The notes under the pieces: generated by a model
Database searches by the model: none
Told to the model about the DNA's origin: nothing
The model's input: the letters and a program-made list of their open reading frames with translations, nothing else
Part shown: in pieces, positions 28,032-37,864 of the stretch
How the letters are laid out: each line of letters opens with the position of its first letter
Position numbering within the stretch: the first letter of the stretch is position 1
Translations under genes and position numbers: made by a program
From: Pinibacter soli
GTDB taxonomy: Bacteria; Bacteroidota; Bacteroidia; Chitinophagales; Chitinophagaceae
Length of the DNA: 64,000 bases
Assembly: GCF_029961145.1 (NCBI RefSeq)
Contig: NZ_JASBRG010000007.1
Span: 2,894,189 to 2,958,188 of the forward strand
Reading direction: 5' to 3'

Positions 28032-28363
28032 GTTTAGTTGATTTTTAAGCCGCTAAAACTACTAATAGTCATTTATTTATTAAACTATTTGTGTCGGGCG
28101 GCAAGCAATTATTTTTTTAATACGTCCGATTCCCAGAAAAGCTGGATTTTCCCTGAAATCGAACATTCAAACCGGCAGAAATAGGGGACGAACAGGTCAA
28201 GGCATGAAGTATAGGTCATAAAGTGTGGGTGATCGCGAATGGCAAACGGTGAATACGCTATAACGAACTCACTCCTTACAACCTGAACCTTATACCTTAT
28301 ACGCCTATCTTCCGCCATTCACCCGACATTAGTTATATTTGCTCTCCTTTTAAAAATCTGTAT
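28032..28363. other. Divergent promoter region with weak heptad repeats
   Basis: CCTTATA appears twice in register near 28289-28304, preceded by CCTTACAA and CCTGAA words. GAATGGCAAACGGTGAA (about 28237) and CCGCCATTCACC (about 28312) are imperfect partners. I see no gene. Confidence 0.5.
28334..28341 (+). promoter_or_regulatory. Probable -7 element of asnS
   Basis: TATATTTG matches TAnnTTTG, 22 nt before the asnS ATG. No -33 TTTG is visible. Confidence 0.4.
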
Positions 28364-29803
28364 ATGTTCAACAAAAGAATTAAAGTGAAGCAATTGCTGG
28401 CCTCGGAGCAAACGGGCCATGAAGTAACAGTAATGGGTTGGGTACGCACATTCCGTAACAACCAGTTTTTAGCGGTTAATGACGGCAGCACTAATAATAA
28501 TATACAGATCGTTTTGGAATTGGGTCAGTTTGACGATGCCTTGCTGAAAAGACTTACTACCAGCGCTTCCGTTAAAGTAACGGGCGAGGTGGTTCCTTCT
28601 ATGGGCAAGGGACAGAAAATTGAAATAAAAGCAAAAACACTGGAAATACTGGGTGATAGTGATGCTGAAAAATATCCTCTTCAACTGAAAAACCGCCCTA
28701 GCCTGGAATACCTGCGTGAAATTGCGCACATGCGTTTCCGTACCAACACATTTGGTGCCGTGTTCCGCGTTCGCCACTCATTGGCATTCGCTATACACAA
28801 GTTTTTCAACGAAAAAGGATTTGTGTATTTGCACACACCTATTATTACTGCGAGCGATGCAGAAGGTGCTGGTGAAATGTTTCGCGTAACCTCTTTGCCT
28901 TTTGATGGCACGCCGCGTAACGAAGATGGTTCTGTAAATTTTAAAGAAGACTTTTTCGGAAAATCTACCAACCTTACAGTTAGTGGACAATTGGAAGGAG
29001 AACTGGGCGCTACGGCATTTGGCGAAATTTATACGTTTGGACCAACGTTCCGCGCAGAGAATTCAAATACAGCACGTCACCTTGCCGAGTTTTGGATGAT
29101 TGAGCCGGAAATGGCTTTCTCTGATTTGGAAGACAACATGAATCTTGCGGAAGAATTTATCAAATACATTATTCAGCATGCGATGGATAATAACCGCGAG
29201 GACCTGGAGTTTCTTGCACAACGCCTTGCAGAAGAAGAAAAACAAAAACCACAGGCCGAACGCAGTGAAATGGGATTGATCGAAAAATTGGAATTCGTAT
29301 TGAACAATAATTTCGAACGCATTACTTATACTGAGGCGATTGATATTTTGTTACAATCTCCTGCGTACAAAAAGAAAAAATTCCAATACGAGGTGAAATG
29401 GGGCATTGATATGCAGAGCGAGCATGAGCGTTATTTGGTAGAAAAGCATTTCAAAAAACCGGTGATTGTTACGAACTATCCAAAAGACATCAAGGCTTTT
29501 TATATGCGCTTGAATGAGGATGGTAAAACAGTAGCGGCAATGGATATTCTTGCTCCCGGCATTGGCGAAATTGTAGGAGGGTCACAAAGAGAGGAAAGAT
29601 TGGAAAACCTTGAGGCAAGAATGAAAGAAATGCACGTTCCTGCTGATGAGCTTTGGTGGTATCTTGATACGCGCCGCTTTGGTACAGTACCACATGCAGG
29701 TTTCGGTTTAGGATTCGAACGCATGGTGCTTTTCGTTACCGGCATGACAAATATCCGCGACGTAATCGCCTTCCCAAGAACACCAAAAACAGCAGAATTT
29801 TAA
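28364..29803 (+). CDS. asnS: Asparaginyl-tRNA synthetase
   Basis: The 479-residue class IIb enzyme charges tRNA-Asn. An OB-fold anticodon domain (about 15-105) precedes the catalytic domain. Motif 2 is [21 protein letters not shown]-type ([12 protein letters not shown]) and motif 3 is [10 protein letters not shown]. The block [11 protein letters not shown] distinguishes it as AsnRS. A charged insert ([16 protein letters not shown]) lies in the middle. A terminator follows 22 bp after the stop. Presence of AsnRS means Asn-tRNA does not depend only on amidation. Confidence 0.98.
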   Translation: MFNKRIKVKQLLASEQTGHEVTVMGWVRTFRNNQFLAVNDGSTNNNIQIVLELGQFDDALLKRLTTSASVKVTGEVVPSMGKGQKIEIKAKTLEILGDSDAEKYPLQLKNRPSLEYLREIAHMRFRTNTFGAVFRVRHSLAFAIHKFFNEKGFVYLHTPIITASDAEGAGEMFRVTSLPFDGTPRNEDGSVNFKEDFFGKSTNLTVSGQLEGELGATAFGEIYTFGPTFRAENSNTARHLAEFWMIEPEMAFSDLEDNMNLAEEFIKYIIQHAMDNNREDLEFLAQRLAEEEKQKPQAERSEMGLIEKLEFVLNNNFERITYTEAIDILLQSPAYKKKKFQYEVKWGIDMQSEHERYLVEKHFKKPVIVTNYPKDIKAFYMRLNEDGKTVAAMDILAPGIGEIVGGSQREERLENLEARMKEMHVPADELWWYLDTRRFGTVPHAGFGLGFERMVLFVTGMTNIRDVIAFPRTPKTAEF

Positions 29804-29824
29804 TAACAAATATTTCATTTTGGA

Positions 29825-29851
29825 TAAAGTCCCCGTTGTCACGGGGACTTT
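29825..29851 (+). terminator. Terminator of asnS
   Basis: AAAGTCCCCG and CGGGGACTTT form a 10-bp stem around TTGTCA, followed by ATTTTT. Confidence 0.9.
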
Positions 29852-29896
29852 ATTTTTAACTAAAGAAAGATATCATACATTCGTAAAAGCCAGAAC

Positions 29897-31045
29897 TCAC
29901 CATGCATAACCGCTATTTGCATTGCCCTTTGAAGAACTTCTTGCCTCTTCCAGCATAGAAAGAAGATAGGGCTTATTTTTATCCAGTACAAGAACTCTTC
30001 GGTCCCTTTCTTTCTCTACAAATGCATAGCGACTCATTATAAACTGCTTCTGCTGATAATAGATCTTAATATTCGTTTTGACTTCCTGCTCATTCATAGA
30101 GCGATCAACCAGTTTCCTCCTAACAAGTTCATTCCATGCATCATTCACTCTTTTAGTATTTTGTGTATCCCATTTCATATTTGTCATTTGTAGATATTGC
30201 TCTTCTGTCAAAATTTGGTACAAATGTTCGCTTTGAAAAGGAATAGACTGTAGCCATTTGCTGTTGTTGTCAATGTTCTGATATTGAATGCCCGCCTCTA
30301 TCAGGCTGTCCAATTGATTATTCGATAGCTTGAGGGAATCACACATGGCTATTGTATAACCAATCTCCCCGCTCCTGTCTGCTTTGATCAATCGTTTGGC
30401 TCGCATAACAAGTCTCGCTGGAGAACCTTGTTTAATCTCGTACAACATTGCCAAAGCTTCTGGCATATTTTTACTTTGCTTTTCTATAATATTAGTTATG
30501 GAGTCGATGCGGGTTTTAGAATAATAATCTTTGGGCGACTGATAAAAAGCATCACTAACGTAGAGGTTATTTTTTACAATCAGCATGTTATTCTTTAGCC
30601 CCTGAAAACTCATTAGTTTTGAATAATAATCAGACATTTCACTTTTTGCTTTTCCGCTATCAAGTCCCTTGGTATACTCCAACCTTAATAAGTTATCCCA
30701 ATTGTTGCTTGTTTTTATAGCTACTGTTTTTTGATTTTTTAAAGCAATCAACTTTAAAAACTGTTCTTCACTTAGAGTGTTAGAAAGCCCGGCTGCTTCA
30801 TATTCTTCTCTGTCAAAGTAAGGCTTTGTGTTTAAGCTTTGTAAATTAGTTGAAAGTGCGATTAGTTTATTTTTTTGAATATCCTCCAAATGCAGATGTT
30901 TTTCATTGGATAAGGCCAAGTCGAATATTGAGTTTTCTACCTCTGTTTTTTTTTCTAAGATGGATGATTTGATTTGTGAAAACATCTTACATGGCAATAG
31001 CAAGGCGCACACTATTGCAATAACATAGTAATTAACTTTTTTCAT
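29897..31045 (-). CDS. Secreted protein with an internal duplication
   Basis: The 382-residue protein has a signal peptide (about residues 1-24, ending MFSQ). Two stretches of about 60 residues align with each other: 91-150, starting LSEEQFLKLIALK, and 279-340, starting LTEEQYLQMTNMK. In both, a Trp-Asn/Ala-Leu-Leu segment and a Tyr-Tyr pair follow at similar spacing. The pattern of helices starting with L-S/T-EEQ recalls LTxxQ/CpxP-type proteins, but I do not assign it. It is 42 bp downstream of the transglutaminase gene and probably in its operon. Confidence 0.7.
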   Translation of the reverse strand: MKKVNYYVIAIVCALLLPCKMFSQIKSSILEKKTEVENSIFDLALSNEKHLHLEDIQKNKLIALSTNLQSLNTKPYFDREEYEAAGLSNTLSEEQFLKLIALKNQKTVAIKTSNNWDNLLRLEYTKGLDSGKAKSEMSDYYSKLMSFQGLKNNMLIVKNNLYVSDAFYQSPKDYYSKTRIDSITNIIEKQSKNMPEALAMLYEIKQGSPARLVMRAKRLIKADRSGEIGYTIAMCDSLKLSNNQLDSLIEAGIQYQNIDNNSKWLQSIPFQSEHLYQILTEEQYLQMTNMKWDTQNTKRVNDAWNELVRRKLVDRSMNEQEVKTNIKIYYQQKQFIMSRYAFVEKERDRRVLVLDKNKPYLLSMLEEARSSSKGNANSGYAW

Positions 31046-31087
31046 TTGCGTACGTATTTTATTTTAATTCGCTTCTTATTCGGCAGA

Positions 31088-32623
31088 CTAAAACCAAACT
31101 CTTTCTCCTTCGTTTGTAATAATAAATGGACGCTCCAAACCCTTGCTATATTCCGGAACCAACAATAACAACGCATTTTTAGGAACATTTTCAAACACTA
31201 ATTCCTTTGTTTGTGCGTTTGGTATTTGCGTATTGATAGGTGTCCACCGATTGTTCCAATAAAACATCGTATATTTTTTACCGGGTCTGAATATCAAATA
31301 CGAGTCTTGTTGTTTTATTTGAACGATACGTCTATGCAACGTATCGGGGCTTAGCAGGTTGCTCGAATTGCTGCCTACTGCAATCGGATTGCCCGCAGGC
31401 TGTAGTTTGTTCGCTACATAATACATGGGCAAGTAAACAACACCTTTGCTCATGTTGGTAAAAACAGCTCTATTATTTGCTGTGCGACTCCACCACACAG
31501 GCCTCCATTCAAGCCCGTTAAGAACACAGGCAAATACATAAGACGGAGCAGATACTTTGCGGAAAAACAAGGGAATTTGAACATCCTGTACAGACCAATA
31601 TTCTTTCGTTACATCTAAATAGTTTGCATTGCGTAAAACGCCAGGGGGAATATTCTTTTCATCGGTCAATGATGCTATGGTATTTTTTTGAGAGGAAAAA
31701 GTTGTACGTAGTACCTTGGCCGGTTCCCTGATTAGATCTTTTGACGTTAGCATCCCTGTCTCTGCGGCTATTCTTTCTTTTCCACTCTCCATCGTAACTG
31801 TTGAATAATGGCTCCCGGTCGAAGTTCCCCAAAATGGTACTATATCAACAGTAGCAGGAATGCCTTGGGAACGCAATATATATGTCCGGTAAGCCGCCAT
31901 ATTTTGACAGTCTCCTTCGTCATGGGTACGGAGCAAAATATTTATCGGACCCAATATGTACTGAGGATCATTCTTAAGGTTTTTACCAGGTAGCGGAGCG
32001 ATATAAGATGTAATTATATTCTTGATATCAGTTAACGATTTTGTATTAATCCCTTTCTCAGTTGCTACCGCACCAACCGAAGAAAATTTGCTCTCGTATC
32101 GTCTTCTCCAATTTTGAAGTGGTTCTACACTCGTCCGATACGGTAATAGATATTCACAATAATCAGGAAAACTTAAAGATAAAGGTGATTGTTTCCACTT
32201 ATCAAAACTGGTATTAACTTCATCTATAAGATAACTGGCAGTAATTGTATCTGCATCATTATACACAACGCTCTCAGGGTGCAACCCTATCACTACTTTT
32301 TTAATAGAATCCACAGCATTGAGATAGTCTATATATTTGGCATAATTGATTTCATTAATCGGTACGCGATTGCCTTTATAATCTTCCCAGTAAAAATCAT
32401 TTGATGAATGGACTGCTATATTGCTTATTAGAAATTCTATCGCACTGATCTTTTGTTTATCGCCATTTTTATAAAAATACTGTAGCGCTTTTTCAAGTTC
32501 CTTTCTGTTTTTTGTTTTTTTTAAAGCCGAAAGGATGGATGGAGAATATGCTCTTTCTTGCGCATGTGTTTTTAGTGCTATGCAAACAAAGCAAGCGACC
32601 ATTAATCGAAGGGACATTTTCAT
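31088..32623 (-). CDS. Secreted transglutaminase-like protein
   Basis: The 511-residue protein has a signal peptide (ending AQE near 23). A transglutaminase-like core is seen around residues 225-290: GDCQNMAAYRTYILRSQGIP places C239 at the helix start, and GSHYSTVTM places H272 on the next strand. A third acidic residue after it is not certain (E279 or E288). Such enzymes cleave or cross-link peptides. A beta-rich C-terminal part (about 380-511) is unrecognised. It is the first gene of a likely two-gene operon with the duplicated-domain protein. Confidence 0.8.
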   Translation of the reverse strand: MKMSLRLMVACFVCIALKTHAQERAYSPSILSALKKTKNRKELEKALQYFYKNGDKQKISAIEFLISNIAVHSSNDFYWEDYKGNRVPINEINYAKYIDYLNAVDSIKKVVIGLHPESVVYNDADTITASYLIDEVNTSFDKWKQSPLSLSFPDYCEYLLPYRTSVEPLQNWRRRYESKFSSVGAVATEKGINTKSLTDIKNIITSYIAPLPGKNLKNDPQYILGPINILLRTHDEGDCQNMAAYRTYILRSQGIPATVDIVPFWGTSTGSHYSTVTMESGKERIAAETGMLTSKDLIREPAKVLRTTFSSQKNTIASLTDEKNIPPGVLRNANYLDVTKEYWSVQDVQIPLFFRKVSAPSYVFACVLNGLEWRPVWWSRTANNRAVFTNMSKGVVYLPMYYVANKLQPAGNPIAVGSNSSNLLSPDTLHRRIVQIKQQDSYLIFRPGKKYTMFYWNNRWTPINTQIPNAQTKELVFENVPKNALLLLVPEYSKGLERPFIITNEGERVWF

Positions 32624-32673
32624 AATACAGGAAAGGTTGTCAATATTTTTTTAGAAATCTCAGGGCCGTTAGT

Positions 32674-33915
32674 TTACAACTCGGCAAACTGTCGGAAGTA
32701 TAACTGCTTTACTATATTTTTGACTATTAGCTTATTGCAAGCTCCATATTTAACGGGTATATATATTGTATCAATATTAAAAACTGAGTTGCCTTTACGC
32801 GTCGATTTTCTTTCCACAGTTGTTTCCTTCTTTGCTAGTTCTGCTATTGATCGAAGCGCTTCACTTGCATGATCAAATGCGTTGCTACTAATTTTTTCTT
32901 TCAAAGCGGATTTACTCAGCCCTTCTTCTGAAATACAAAATGCATAAAAAACAAGTTTATTAGGATCAGTGATTTCAGTTAAAAGAAATAATATTTGATC
33001 CCATCTTGCATTTTTTGCAATTTGCATAGCAGTCGTTGAATCAGGAACAACCTGAGCAAATTCAATCATTTTTAAAATATTCTTTTTTGTAAACAATTTC
33101 CCATGGGTTTGACGAAGATTGCTCATTATTTCATTTAGCGGTAATGAACCTTTAGTATCTGTTAGATTTACAAGTTTCTTTCCAAGTTGCCAAAAAGATA
33201 AATTCATGTGGCTGTTCATCCGCTGATTTCCGTGATAAATATGTTCATCTATCATCTCATAAAGCGAATTTATAAAACGCTCTTGTGAGTCGGTTGGGGT
33301 AGCCTTTTTAGAACTATTACGATTAGTCAGCAGTAACTGCGAATACAAATTCAATTGTCTAATTAGATCTGTTCTGAGATGATTTCTTTCATGACTATAA
33401 TATTCAGCTCTTGTGCGGGTAGTTAGCAGTGCTGTAAATGTTTTATTTTTTAAAGCTTTGAATAAATTGTTTTCGGGGGTACTGATTTTTTTCAAAGCCG
33501 CTTCCTTTATCCGTTTTTCTAGCTCTTCAACAGACAGATTTTGCTGAACAGTTTCTTTGATATGAAAAAGCTTATCTTCAATGTCATCAACATCTAAAAT
33601 AAACAAGAGATGAGACCAAGAGATAAATGATATAAATTGCTCAATTTCTAAGTTTTCAAACTGAGTTGCAAATCGGACCATCTTCTGTAAATTGGAAAAT
33701 GAAAAAGATTTTCCATAATGCTGCGAAAGCCATGTAGACAGATATTTTATTTGTTGGTGTGAGTCTGTCAAATTTGCAGAAAGATATTCGTCGATCTTCG
33801 AACCTACTTTCCAAAACAGGAGCATCATTTCGTAATTTGCCAGTCGCACTAAATCGACTTTTCTATCCCTCACAAAAAAGGATGTTTGATCAGAATAACT
33901 GTAATTATTTGTCAT
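32674..33915 (-). CDS. Tandem DUF1016 N-terminal-domain protein lacking the nuclease domain
   Basis: The 413-residue protein contains two copies of the helical DUF1016_N (YhcG N-terminal) pattern. Copy one (about 22-137) has LLFWKVGSKIDEYL, YLSTWLSQHYGKSFSFSNL and ISWSHLLFIL. Copy two (about 212-345) has LSFWQLGKKLV, IMSNLRQTHGKLFTKKNILK and NARWDQILFLL. In YhcG one such domain precedes a PDDEXK nuclease; no PDDEXK motif is seen here. I use ATG at 33913-33915; the frame also allows TTG at 33927. A 19-bp perfect inverted repeat lies 19 bp upstream. It may be a regulator or antitoxin-like binder; function is not known. Confidence 0.75.
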   Translation of the reverse strand: MTNNYSYSDQTSFFVRDRKVDLVRLANYEMMLLFWKVGSKIDEYLSANLTDSHQQIKYLSTWLSQHYGKSFSFSNLQKMVRFATQFENLEIEQFISFISWSHLLFILDVDDIEDKLFHIKETVQQNLSVEELEKRIKEAALKKISTPENNLFKALKNKTFTALLTTRTRAEYYSHERNHLRTDLIRQLNLYSQLLLTNRNSSKKATPTDSQERFINSLYEMIDEHIYHGNQRMNSHMNLSFWQLGKKLVNLTDTKGSLPLNEIMSNLRQTHGKLFTKKNILKMIEFAQVVPDSTTAMQIAKNARWDQILFLLTEITDPNKLVFYAFCISEEGLSKSALKEKISSNAFDHASEALRSIAELAKKETTVERKSTRKGNSVFNIDTIYIPVKYGACNKLIVKNIVKQLYFRQFAEL

Positions 33916-33934
33916 TTCGATTTTCAAATTATTA

Positions 33935-33985
33935 GGTTACAGATGATATTTATTTCTGCCAAGCAGATAAATATCATCTGTAACC
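33935..33985. promoter_or_regulatory. Long perfect inverted repeat upstream of the DUF1016-N gene
   Basis: GGTTACAGATGATATTTAT (33935-33953) and its exact complement (33967-33985) form 19-bp arms. After a 2-nt bulge, CTGC/GCAG extend the stem, leaving a 3-nt loop. There is no T-run, so an operator or mobile-element remnant is as likely as a terminator. It lies between two minus-strand genes. Confidence 0.8.
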
Positions 33986-34008
33986 GATAGTTTAGCTTTG
34001 ACTTACTC

Positions 34009-34533
34009 TCAATACATAGCAGTTTTAGATACGCTCGTAGGCGGGGGATTGCGCGGCGGTCTACCGTCCGCATATAAAAACAACTTGTTAATAAGACAAT
34101 TCCAGAAAACCTGAACTGACGTTCCCGCTACATTAAAATAATTAACATGATTGAAAAGCGTTAGCTTTCTTGTAGAAAGTCTTCCCCAAGAGTCTACGGC
34201 GGTACACTGCATTGGATCTGCAGTAATTGGATCGATAACCACATTTTGCACTAGTCCAGTGTGTGGATCTTTTACAATTTCCGCATGAAAGAAACACCTA
34301 ATATCCGGATAAGTTCCATCGGGAGAATAATCGTGCTCCATTGAAGTTTGGTATATATCTTGTGAAACCAACTCTCCATTATTATTATTCCAAGTATCGT
34401 TAAAGTTATTGCCATAATATCCTGGGTCGTAATATTGAGCAGCAGCTTCTTGCCCATAATTTTGAGAAAAGGCGTTTGATGTATAACTTAATAAAAGAAT
34501 CGTAAGTAGTAGAATATATCGAAGATGTTTCAT
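34009..34533 (-). CDS. Small secreted protein, unknown
   Basis: The 174-residue product has a strong signal peptide (MKHLRYILLLTILLLSYTSNAFS). The mature N-terminus is rich in Tyr, Gly, Asn and Gln (YYDPGYYGNNFNDTWNNNNG). Two Cys (C in IRCFFHAEI and MQCTAV) may pair, with a third in FWNCLIN. The C-terminus is Pro-rich (GRPPRNPPPTSV). I recognise no family. It lies 57 bp downstream of the Sel1-repeat gene and may be co-transcribed with it. Confidence 0.7.
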   Translation of the reverse strand: MKHLRYILLLTILLLSYTSNAFSQNYGQEAAAQYYDPGYYGNNFNDTWNNNNGELVSQDIYQTSMEHDYSPDGTYPDIRCFFHAEIVKDPHTGLVQNVVIDPITADPMQCTAVDSWGRLSTRKLTLFNHVNYFNVAGTSVQVFWNCLINKLFLYADGRPPRNPPPTSVSKTAMY

Positions 34534-34590
34534 TGTCTAAATTTTATTTGTCAGAGAAATTGATTGTCGATGAATTTTAATAAATGCTTG

Positions 34591-35928
34591 TCAATTTACT
34601 TTAATGAACATTTTGCTTTCTATCTTACTCTGTACAGCAACCTGTATAACATAAGTTCCCGCTGGTAAGGATTGTACATTAAATGAGTAGGTATAACTAC
34701 CCGCAGGTAATAAAGATGCTGGAATTGTTTGTAGCACCCGTCCATTCAGATCCGTCAGCAATAACTGAGTTCTTTCGGCTTGATCTAGAGTGAAGGATGC
34801 CTTTACAAAAGCGCTTGCAGGATTAGGGCTTACAATGAGTTTCTGCAATGGAGAAAGAATCGTTGGTTTCTTTTCTTGTACAATCTGTTTTGATAGAGCT
34901 ATATACATCGGTTGTCCAGGCTCTTTTCTAGTGAGCGAATAAAACCTTGTATCGCCTGCCAAGAATAAACTGTCTTGTACATACTTGATATTGAGTGAGC
35001 CATCATCAAAACGATAACGCTCGTTATGTTCATAGCTATACTGATCGTTTCTTGTATATTGGCTGCTGGAATCAAACAAGAAATGATTGTCCTTAAACGT
35101 CCCCTTAATATCAGCTGTTATAATTCCTGCATCACTTTTCTCTGTCCATGTACCTGTATATTCACCCTTTACATTCTTAATATTTAGTTCGAGAGCCACT
35201 ATTTTTTGAATATGCTTACCGCTAAAATCTTGATAGATTGCGTAGCCAGCATACTTGCCGCTAATGTCGTTAGTTGCAGCTGCGTCAAATTGCTCATGAT
35301 ATTTTTTCAACGTATTTATTTGCCCCAATAGTTCCGGGTTTGCTATTTCCTTATTCTCTGGCAACGGCTCCGACACTAATTCATGAATAGCTTCTTTATA
35401 ATTTTGGGCCGCTGCTTTATTCAACCAATACTTAGCAGAATCACTATTAGCTGGCATACCATAGCCATTTCTAAACATACAGCCTAAAAAGTGCTGTGCA
35501 TTCGGGATATTTTTATTAGCAAGACGTCGGAAAAATAAAGCTGCGGATTCATAACTTTGAAGCAACCCCAATCCCTTAAAATAGCAGTAACCCAGCATAA
35601 ATTCACACTGAGGATCATTTTGATCGCTTCCTTTTTTGTAATATTGGACTGCTTTACTGAAATCTTGCGGCACTAAACCACTTTTGTAATAGATGTTCGC
35701 CAAATGCGCATAAGCGTTGAAATAATTCAACTCCAACGCCGCATTATACCATCTAATTGCACTGTCCACATTTACAATAGCTCCCTTACCTGTTATAAAA
35801 GCGTCTCCCTGAAGAAGCCTACCATAACCGCTATTTGGGTTGAAATAATATGAACCCTGTGCCTGTGTTTGGAGATTAAGTAATAACACCGCACAGAACA
35901 CTTGTACGTAAAGTAAAATACGTTTCAT
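34591..35928 (-). CDS. Sel1-repeat protein with T9SS sorting tail
   Basis: The 445-residue protein has a signal peptide (to about AQGS, residue 25). Three to four Sel1-like helical repeats lie at about 55-195 (AHLANIYYKSGL, CEFMLGYCYFKGLG, QHFLGCMFRNGYGMPAN). A beta-rich middle region follows, and the last 85 or so residues are a type A T9SS sorting domain (LIVSPNPASAFVKASF, then LPAGTYVIQV). It should be exported and attached to or released at the cell surface, with the Sel1 repeats binding a protein partner. Confidence 0.85.
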   Translation of the reverse strand: MKRILLYVQVFCAVLLLNLQTQAQGSYYFNPNSGYGRLLQGDAFITGKGAIVNVDSAIRWYNAALELNYFNAYAHLANIYYKSGLVPQDFSKAVQYYKKGSDQNDPQCEFMLGYCYFKGLGLLQSYESAALFFRRLANKNIPNAQHFLGCMFRNGYGMPANSDSAKYWLNKAAAQNYKEAIHELVSEPLPENKEIANPELLGQINTLKKYHEQFDAAATNDISGKYAGYAIYQDFSGKHIQKIVALELNIKNVKGEYTGTWTEKSDAGIITADIKGTFKDNHFLFDSSSQYTRNDQYSYEHNERYRFDDGSLNIKYVQDSLFLAGDTRFYSLTRKEPGQPMYIALSKQIVQEKKPTILSPLQKLIVSPNPASAFVKASFTLDQAERTQLLLTDLNGRVLQTIPASLLPAGSYTYSFNVQSLPAGTYVIQVAVQSKIESKMFIKVN

Positions 35929-36154
35929 TCGCGTTTAATTTTTAATTAAAAAAGGTAGGTAGTATTACGTTGTGTAGGCGGTTAATGGGGCAACTCTGGA
36001 ACCTATAAAGAAAAAAACAATGCCTTTTGGAAAAATAAAATCGTTTGTGAAAATGAGCCTTAGCAAATAGTCTTTGATCCTTAACAGACTGTTTACGAAG
36101 ATGTGAAAAATAATTTTAACAAAAAAATATTTTCTATAAACTTGAGAATTACTG

Positions 36155-36673
36155 TTAATTATGTGCCATGCTATCTAAAAAATGGAGCGCATAATTTCTA
36201 ATGTATGAACTGTTTTTATTCTCCACTCTTAGTGGTAAATCAATAATCTGACGTGCCATTATTTTCGCGGCAGTAGTATCTCCTTTTTGTATATACAAAT
36301 TGAGCAAAGCAAACTTTGGCATTAACCTATAAGGTTGTAGGTTATAACAAAGGTTGTAGTAGTAAAAGCTGCTGTCATATTTGGTCAATCGCTGACAGCA
36401 ATAACCTGCGCGTCCCCATATATTAGCCTCGCTGCTCATATTCATTGCAAGCCTGTAATGAGTCAAGGCTTCTTCAAAACGGTTAGAGGATTGACTAGCT
36501 ATCGCATATTTTATTTCATACAATTCATGTCCTTTAATTAATGATGGTAGCGATCTGTAGGCTTCAAATATTTCACTTGCAGTATATGATTTTTTGCTGA
36601 TTTTTTCCAATCGATATAACCCAAACGCAAATGCAACCTGGTGTACAAACAATGCTAACAAAACTGTGATCAT
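36155..36673 (-). pseudogene. C-terminal TPR part of an interrupted O-antigen-ligase gene
   Basis: The frame encodes a membrane helix (ITVLLALFVHQVAFAFG) and TPR-like helices (about 45-150). It lies in the same reading frame as the upstream O-antigen-ligase segment, separated by one TGA and 13 sense codons. In Bacteroidota, O-antigen-ligase-like proteins often carry a C-terminal helix and TPR domain, so this is probably the tail of one gene. It could still be translated separately from its own ATG at 36673. Confidence 0.7.
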
Positions 36674-36712
36674 ACACCACTTGCCAACCTTTGTTATAGG
36701 GAAAGTAGTCGA

Positions 36713-37864
36713 TCAGCAAAAAAGGGTATTGCCTGCTTGTTTCCTTTTCATGCCGTCATTCTCAGGAAGTAAACAGTATAACAAAAACAAAGCAAATACA
36801 GGAATTGCCTGAAAGCCAAAATTTGTTATTTCAATAATCAAAAATGCAATTACCGGCAACAAGGAATAATTCTTTTTGTAACGATAGTAAATAACAGATA
36901 CAACAAAAACAAACCATAACAGTATGGCTATTATTCCACCTTCCACACCAAATTCAAGAAAATCATTGTAGGGCATGTTCACATAGTCATTGGAAGGATT
37001 ATTATGTTGAGCAATGAAAAAATTGTATTCTTTTTCAAACATTCCTATTCCATATCCGGAAATCGGTTTTTGCAAAATGAGCTGAATACTATTCTTCCAC
37101 ACAGTTAACCTTCCGGAAGTAGAGGCTATCTTAAATTTGAAGGCAAGCAAAAGAGAAAACAAAATCAACACGCATCCAATTATTAAGAGCGGTTTTAAAT
37201 TGTTTTGTTTCTTTATCAATGCGTTGGTTGCAGACCCTTTACGCATAAAATGCCCAATCAGAAAGAGTAGCACAGCAAGAATAGCTGTGCGGCATTGAAG
37301 CGCAACAACCGCCAGCAATATGATTGTTAAAGTGAAGTATAAGAACGATTTCTTTTTGGAAGCTGTTAACTTCTGAAGAACGGCATATATACACATGGAA
37401 AGAAACATTGCCGTTACATTAGGATTTTGCCATGTTCCCGTACAGCTGAAGAAATCATTTTTAGAAGGCAGCCATTTCATCCATTGCATCAACACAATCA
37501 AGGACTCTATGGCCGCAGTATAAGATAATACGCTGAATACCATTGGGGCAAATATTTTGTTCTCCCTGTTCATTGCAATGGCCCAAAGAAATACCAAACT
37601 GCAAATCCAGTAGTAGTGGGTCAGATTAAAATTTCGCAATACAACACCATGCAATGAAACATAAATAACAAGTCCTGAAAAAATAAATACAGGAAATGGG
37701 ATTAAAATTTTGTCGCTCGCGTAGACGCTTAGTAAAAAAACTACCAGGGCAAAAATGGTAAACCCAAAATAGGACGTCAATCCTTGGTATCCAAATATGG
37801 AAGTATTGAATAGCGCGAGAATAACAGGCGCAACAATGCTAGCGATTGTGAGATTTTTTGGCAT
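36713..37864 (-). pseudogene. O-antigen ligase / polymerase (WzyC-type), N-terminal part, ended by in-frame TGA
   Basis: The 383-residue product has about ten hydrophobic segments and the WzyC-like loop SGRLTVWKNSIQLILQKPISG with GYGIGMFE, typical of polysaccharide ligases/polymerases that transfer or polymerise glycan on the periplasmic side. The stop at 36713-36715 follows TTT TGC. The frame continues without shift for 13 codons into the 172-residue TPR part, for a combined length of about 569 residues. A CGA or TGG to TGA change would explain it. The membrane part may still function. Confidence 0.75.
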
